Assembly (NCBI GenBank): GCA_964426415.1
Contig: CAYRQM010000058.1
Span: 1-7,199 of the forward strand
Source: UBA3792 sp964426415
GTDB lineage: Bacteria; Bacillota; Clostridia; Christensenellales; CAG-138
Reading direction: 5' to 3'
Length of the DNA stretch: 7,199 nucleotides
A program made the position numbers and the translations under genes. The first letter of the stretch is position 1. Each line of letters opens with the position of its first letter. A model generated the notes under the pieces. The model saw only the letters and a list, made by a program, of their open reading frames with translations. It was not told the DNA's origin and searched no databases. Shown here piece by piece: positions 4,976 to 7,199 of this stretch.

Positions 4976-6817
4976 ATGAAACGCTTCCTTGCCATTTTGC
5001 TGGCGCTGGTCATGCTGCTGGGCACTGCGGCAAACGCCTTTGCCTTGGCGCCCGTCAACACCGAACACTACGACATCTATCTGTACGGCGAAAACGTGTT
5101 CACCGACGACATTTCGGTGACGTATCCGTCCGGCACGTATTATCGCTACGACATCCACTTGTCCGATCTGCCCGCAGGGTGGCTGGTCAGCTCGTACCAG
5201 TTCTTCCTCACATGGGATGATACCAAGCTGGTTTACGCAGCCAACTCCAAAGACTTTGGCATGAAGTATCTGTACTACAACACCACAAACGCGCTGACCG
5301 GCACGACGACGAAGATGTATGTGGATTTTACCGCCAAGTCCTATACCGACCAAGGTCGTTTCCAAGCCGCGCTTGCCAGCGAAAACGGCTGCTATTTAGA
5401 AGGCGATGTGCTGCTTTCGGTCTACTTCATTTTGGGCGCCGCCGCCACGGCGGACGAGGCCATTCCCGTCACGTTCTCCCTCAACCTGAACAGCCCCGCC
5501 GTTGGCACGCAAATCACCTTTGTGCAGGACAATACGGCGCAAACCGCCATTCCCACAGAGTCCTTTACGCAGGGCGATTACAGCGGCAGCGTCACCCCGG
5601 GCAGCAACCCCAACTGGGTGATTTCCTATGTGGCAGACGGCGAAACGGTTGCCACCTACGAGGTCGCAAAGAGCGGCACGCTTGCCACCATTCCCGCCGT
5701 GCCTGCAAAGGAAGGTTACGACAAGACGGCGCCCTATTGGGATACCGACTTGAACGGCGTCACCATCACCCGCAACTATACGATCAACGCGGTGTACACC
5801 ATCAACACCTATTTTGTCAAGTATTTGGCAGACGGCGTGACGGTGGCAAACTATACCGTGAACTGGGGCGAAACGGTGCCATCCATTCCCGCCGTGCCTG
5901 CCAAAACGGGCTACGATCAAGTCGCGCCCGTTTGGGGCACCTCCCTGTCCGGCGTGCTGATTAAGCAGGACTACACGGTCAACGCAATCTACACCGCCAA
6001 CCTGTACACCGTGGTCTATCGCATCAACGGCACGGCGGTCATAACGTATGAGCAGATCGCATACGGCACCTATCTGCAGCAAGCGCAGATTCCCGCCATC
6101 CCCGCAAAAACGGGGTATGATGCGGTCTCGCCCCGCTGGAGCGTCGATTTGAACGGCGTCGCCATTAAGCAAAACTACACCATCGACGCAATCTACACCA
6201 TCAACACCTACACCGTGACCTACTTGGCAGACGGCGTGCAGGTGGCAGCGTACACCGTCGATTGGAACACCAAGCTCGCCGCGATTCCCGCCGTGCCCGC
6301 CAAGACAGGCTGCGACAAGACGGCGCCCTATTGGGATACCGCGCTTGGCAACGTGGCGATCACGCAGGATTACACGGTCAACGCCGTGTATACCATCAAC
6401 CTGTACACCGTCGTGTACATGGTGGACGATGAACCGGTGAAAACGTATACGGACGTCCCGCACGGCAGCTTCCTCACCGACATTCCCGTTGTGCCGCCGA
6501 AGGACAACCTGATTGCAAGCTGGAGCGCAGACTATACCAAAACCGCCGTAACCGCCGACGATGTGGTCATGCCCGTGTATCGTTCCCCGTTCAAGTATGG
6601 CGACGTCAATTTGGACGGCAGCGTCACCTCCGCCGACGCCGCGTACCTGCTGCGCATCGTGGCGGCACTGGATAAGCTGTACGCCGACGAGCGCGCATAC
6701 AACCAAAGACTGGCGTCCGACGTGACCTTCGACAACGCGCTGTCCGCTGCCGACGCGACAAAGATTCTGCGCTTCGTCGTGCATCTGGTCGCCACGCTTG
6801 ACCCGCAGCCGGAATAA
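4976..6817 (+). CDS. Secreted cohesin-like / InlB-type repeat / dockerin protein
   Basis: The product has 613 residues. Residues 1-23 form a signal peptide (MKRFLAILLALVMLLGTAAN, cleavage probable after ANA or AFA). Residues about 41-187 look cohesin-like: a YDIHLSDLPAG strand, then SYQFFLTWDDTKLVYAA resembling the cohesin strand with its YDPxxL motif, and LLSVYFILGAAATADEAIPV near the end. A short Gly/Ser/Pro linker leads to five InlB-type repeats (214-537). Residues 542-605 form a type I-like dockerin: the first calcium loop has D543, N545, D547 and D554, followed by helix AAYLLRIVAAL; the second has D582, D586 and D593, followed by ATKILRFVVHL. Dockerins bind cohesins to assemble extracellular complexes in clostridia. 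No catalytic domain, membrane anchor or sorting signal is present, so the protein is probably released or held by docking. The gene appears to be a single transcription unit, with promoter before and terminator after. The dockerin is confident; the cohesin-like call is moderate. Confidence 0.93.
   Translation: MKRFLAILLALVMLLGTAANAFALAPVNTEHYDIYLYGENVFTDDISVTYPSGTYYRYDIHLSDLPAGWLVSSYQFFLTWDDTKLVYAANSKDFGMKYLYYNTTNALTGTTTKMYVDFTAKSYTDQGRFQAALASENGCYLEGDVLLSVYFILGAAATADEAIPVTFSLNLNSPAVGTQITFVQDNTAQTAIPTESFTQGDYSGSVTPGSNPNWVISYVADGETVATYEVAKSGTLATIPAVPAKEGYDKTAPYWDTDLNGVTITRNYTINAVYTINTYFVKYLADGVTVANYTVNWGETVPSIPAVPAKTGYDQVAPVWGTSLSGVLIKQDYTVNAIYTANLYTVVYRINGTAVITYEQIAYGTYLQQAQIPAIPAKTGYDAVSPRWSVDLNGVAIKQNYTIDAIYTINTYTVTYLADGVQVAAYTVDWNTKLAAIPAVPAKTGCDKTAPYWDTALGNVAITQDYTVNAVYTINLYTVVYMVDDEPVKTYTDVPHGSFLTDIPVVPPKDNLIASWSADYTKTAVTADDVVMPVYRSPFKYGDVNLDGSVTSADAAYLLRIVAALDKLYADERAYNQRLASDVTFDNALSAADATKILRFVVHLVATLDPQPE
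5615..6586 (+). repeat. Five tandem InlB-type (Listeria-Bacteroides) repeats in the dockerin protein
   Basis: Unit boundaries are 5615-5809, 5810-6004, 6005-6208, 6209-6403 and 6404-6586, with lengths of 65, 65, 68, 65 and about 61 residues. The shared pattern is YxVxYxxDGxxVxxY, then IPAVPAKxGYD, then W-(D/G/S)-x-x-L and YTxNAxYTIN. Units 1-4 are close to one another and unit 5 is diverged, ending in MPVYRS. Unit 4 has Cys in place of the conserved Tyr of KTGYD. Such repeats are small beta-grasp-like spacers in Gram-positive surface proteins. Confidence 0.88.
6599..6790 (+). other. Dockerin domain (inside the dockerin gene)
   Basis: Two EF-hand-like calcium loops are present. The first, DVNLDGSVTSAD, is canonical with acidic or amide residues at positions 1, 3, 5 and 12. 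The second, DVTFDNALSAAD, keeps positions 1, 5 and 12 but has Thr at position 3. The putative recognition positions 10 and 11 are Ser-Ala and Ala-Ala. The loops start 39 residues apart, with a charged linker (DKLYADERAYNQRLA) between the halves. Confidence 0.85.
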
Positions 6818-6829
6818 CACAAAGCCGCT

Positions 6830-6858
6830 AAAAAGCCACCCCAACCGGGTGGCTTTTT
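6830..6858 (+). terminator. Strong intrinsic terminator after the dockerin gene
   Basis: AAAAAGCCACCC (6830-6841) pairs perfectly with GGGTGGCTTTTT (6847-6858) around a 5-base loop, CAACC. The 12-base-pair stem ends in five T residues and begins 13 bases after the stop codon. The matching A run on the other side means it could also stop transcription arriving on the opposite strand. Confidence 0.92.
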
Positions 6859-6925
6859 GGGTGAAACATGGCATCGTCCTGTGAAATGCCTCACGGCGTT
6901 GGGAACACAAAACCGCCCCCTGCCG

Positions 6926-6952
6926 TCCTGAGGCACGAATAATGCCGAAGGA
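6926..6952 (+). repeat. Imperfect hairpin with tandem GA/AG mismatch, copy 1
   Basis: TCCTGAGGCA (6926-6935) faces TGCCGAAGGA (6943-6952) across a 7-base loop. All positions pair except an internal GA opposite AG, the geometry of tandem sheared G-A pairs. A related hairpin in the opposite orientation lies at 7099-7121. Confidence 0.7.
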
Positions 6953-6962
6953 TGACAGACGG

Positions 6963-6994
6963 GAATGAAGAAATGAAGGAATGAAGAAATGAGG
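6963..6994 (+). repeat. 8-base tandem array, four units
   Basis: The units are GAATGAAG, AAATGAAG, GAATGAAG and AAATGAGG, i.e. RAATGARG four times; read as two 16-base units they match at 15 of 16. The strand is purine-only apart from the T in each unit. No gene overlaps it. Confidence 0.85.
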
Positions 6995-7007
6995 AAATTT
7001 TGGGAAT

Positions 7008-7026
7008 GGCGGTTGCACCGCCTTTT
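7008..7026 (+). other. GC-rich hairpin followed by TTTT
   Basis: GGCGGT (7008-7013) and ACCGCC (7017-7022) form a perfect 6-base-pair stem with a TGC loop, followed by four T residues. It could be a weak terminator, but no gene ends just upstream, so it is more likely part of the repeat cluster. Confidence 0.5.
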
Positions 7027-7056
7027 GGATTATTGCTTCACGTGGTCATTCTGTAG

Positions 7057-7075
7057 GGGCAGAACCCATCTGCCC
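7057..7075. other. Short perfect hairpin in the intergenic repeat
   Basis: GGGCAG (7057-7062) and CTGCCC (7070-7075) pair perfectly around a 7-base loop, AACCCAT. It lies in the segment found only in the long copy of the mosaic repeat. There is no T tract, so it is not a terminator. Confidence 0.5.
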
Positions 7076-7098
7076 GCCGTATGTAGCTTACACGCGAG

Positions 7099-7121
7099 AT
7101 CCTTCGGCGCAGCCTCAGGAT
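7099..7121 (-). repeat. Imperfect hairpin with tandem GA/AG mismatch, copy 2 (reverse)
   Basis: On the minus strand this reads ATCCTGAGGC, TGC loop, GCCGAAGGAT. The arms pair except for the same GA-opposite-AG pair seen in copy 1, while the loop is shorter (3 instead of 7 bases). Conserved arms with a variable loop suggest the folded form is what is retained. Confidence 0.7.
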
Positions 7122-7199
7122 GACATGGTGCGCTTTTGCGACCCTTCCCCGAAAATCGTGTACACGGGTGTTCCCGCAAAAGGTTGGCAGCGCCGCGAC

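Larger units (their letters stand above)
6896..7175. repeat. Mosaic intergenic repeat, long copy
   Basis: The three motifs of the 4794-4891 repeat occur here in the same order and orientation: 6896-6916, 7041-7053 (CGTGGTCATTCTG, identical) and 7143-7175 (26 of 33 identical). The spaces between them are expanded and contain the hairpins and the 8-base array, as if those elements had been inserted or, conversely, lost from the short copy. The last block contains the palindrome CGTGTACACG (7157-7166). Confidence 0.55.
6859..7199. other. Gene-free region filled with small repeats and hairpins
   Basis: These 341 bases carry no open frame with a credible ribosome site. They hold two opposed copies of a GA-mismatch hairpin (6926-6952 and 7099-7121), an 8-base tandem array (6963-6994), a GC-rich hairpin followed by TTTT (7008-7026), another hairpin (7057-7075), and the long copy of the mosaic repeat. 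The pattern resembles short interspersed repeats familiar from gut clostridial genomes. A gene may begin beyond the window. Confidence 0.65.

Noticed and set aside
5615..6586. MucBP or Ig-like domains as identity of the tandem repeats
   Set aside because: The 61-68 residue length and the DGxxV, PAxPxKxGY, W and AVYT pattern fit the InlB-type Listeria-Bacteroides repeat better.
6868..6942. A 24-residue frame starting ATG at 6868
   Set aside because: There is no Shine-Dalgarno sequence, it begins directly after a strong terminator, and it runs through repeat hairpin sequence.
6859..7199. CRISPR array or RNA gene in the final region
   Set aside because: The repeats are irregular in spacing and orientation and lack uniform spacers; no tRNA, rRNA or riboswitch fold was recognised.

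Overview
The window looks like a moderately GC-rich Gram-positive anaerobe, most likely a clostridial gut bacterium of the Oscillospiraceae/Ruminococcaceae type. The pointers are strong AGGAGG-type ribosome sites, a dockerin, GLUG and InlB-type (Listeria-Bacteroides) surface repeats, a clostridial-style cytidylate kinase-like protein, and short GC-rich interspersed hairpins between genes. Taxonomy is inferred from gene content only. No RNA genes, CRISPR array, transposase or phage genes were seen.

Layout: three genes, all on the + strand. (1) Positions 2-4159 hold the 3' part of a very large cell-surface gene; its start and signal peptide lie upstream of the window. The product carries GLUG repeats split by a long helical, Ser/Gly-rich insert, one InlB-type repeat, two membrane helices around a basic cytoplasmic loop, and two related C-terminal domains outside the membrane. 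(2) Positions 4174-4782 encode a cytidylate kinase-like protein 14 bases downstream, probably in the same transcript; its ribosome site overlaps the stop codon of gene 1. (3) After a 193-base gap with a plausible promoter, positions 4976-6817 encode a secreted protein: signal peptide, cohesin-like domain, five InlB-type repeats and a C-terminal dockerin. A strong intrinsic terminator follows at 6830-6858.

From 6859 to the end (about 340 bases) there is no supportable gene. The stretch is filled with small repeats: two opposed copies of an imperfect hairpin with a conserved tandem GA/AG mismatch, an 8-base unit repeated four times, two further hairpins, and motifs that recur in the same order in the gap before gene 3.

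Genes 1 and 3 both make exported proteins and share the InlB-type repeat. The window therefore reads as a surface/extracellular locus: a membrane-anchored surface protein and a secreted protein able, in principle, to dock to others through cohesin-dockerin contacts. The kinase-like gene has no obvious biochemical link to either. No wholly new system is demonstrated. The most unusual items are the architecture of gene 1, the cohesin-like plus dockerin arrangement of gene 3, and the structured intergenic repeats.
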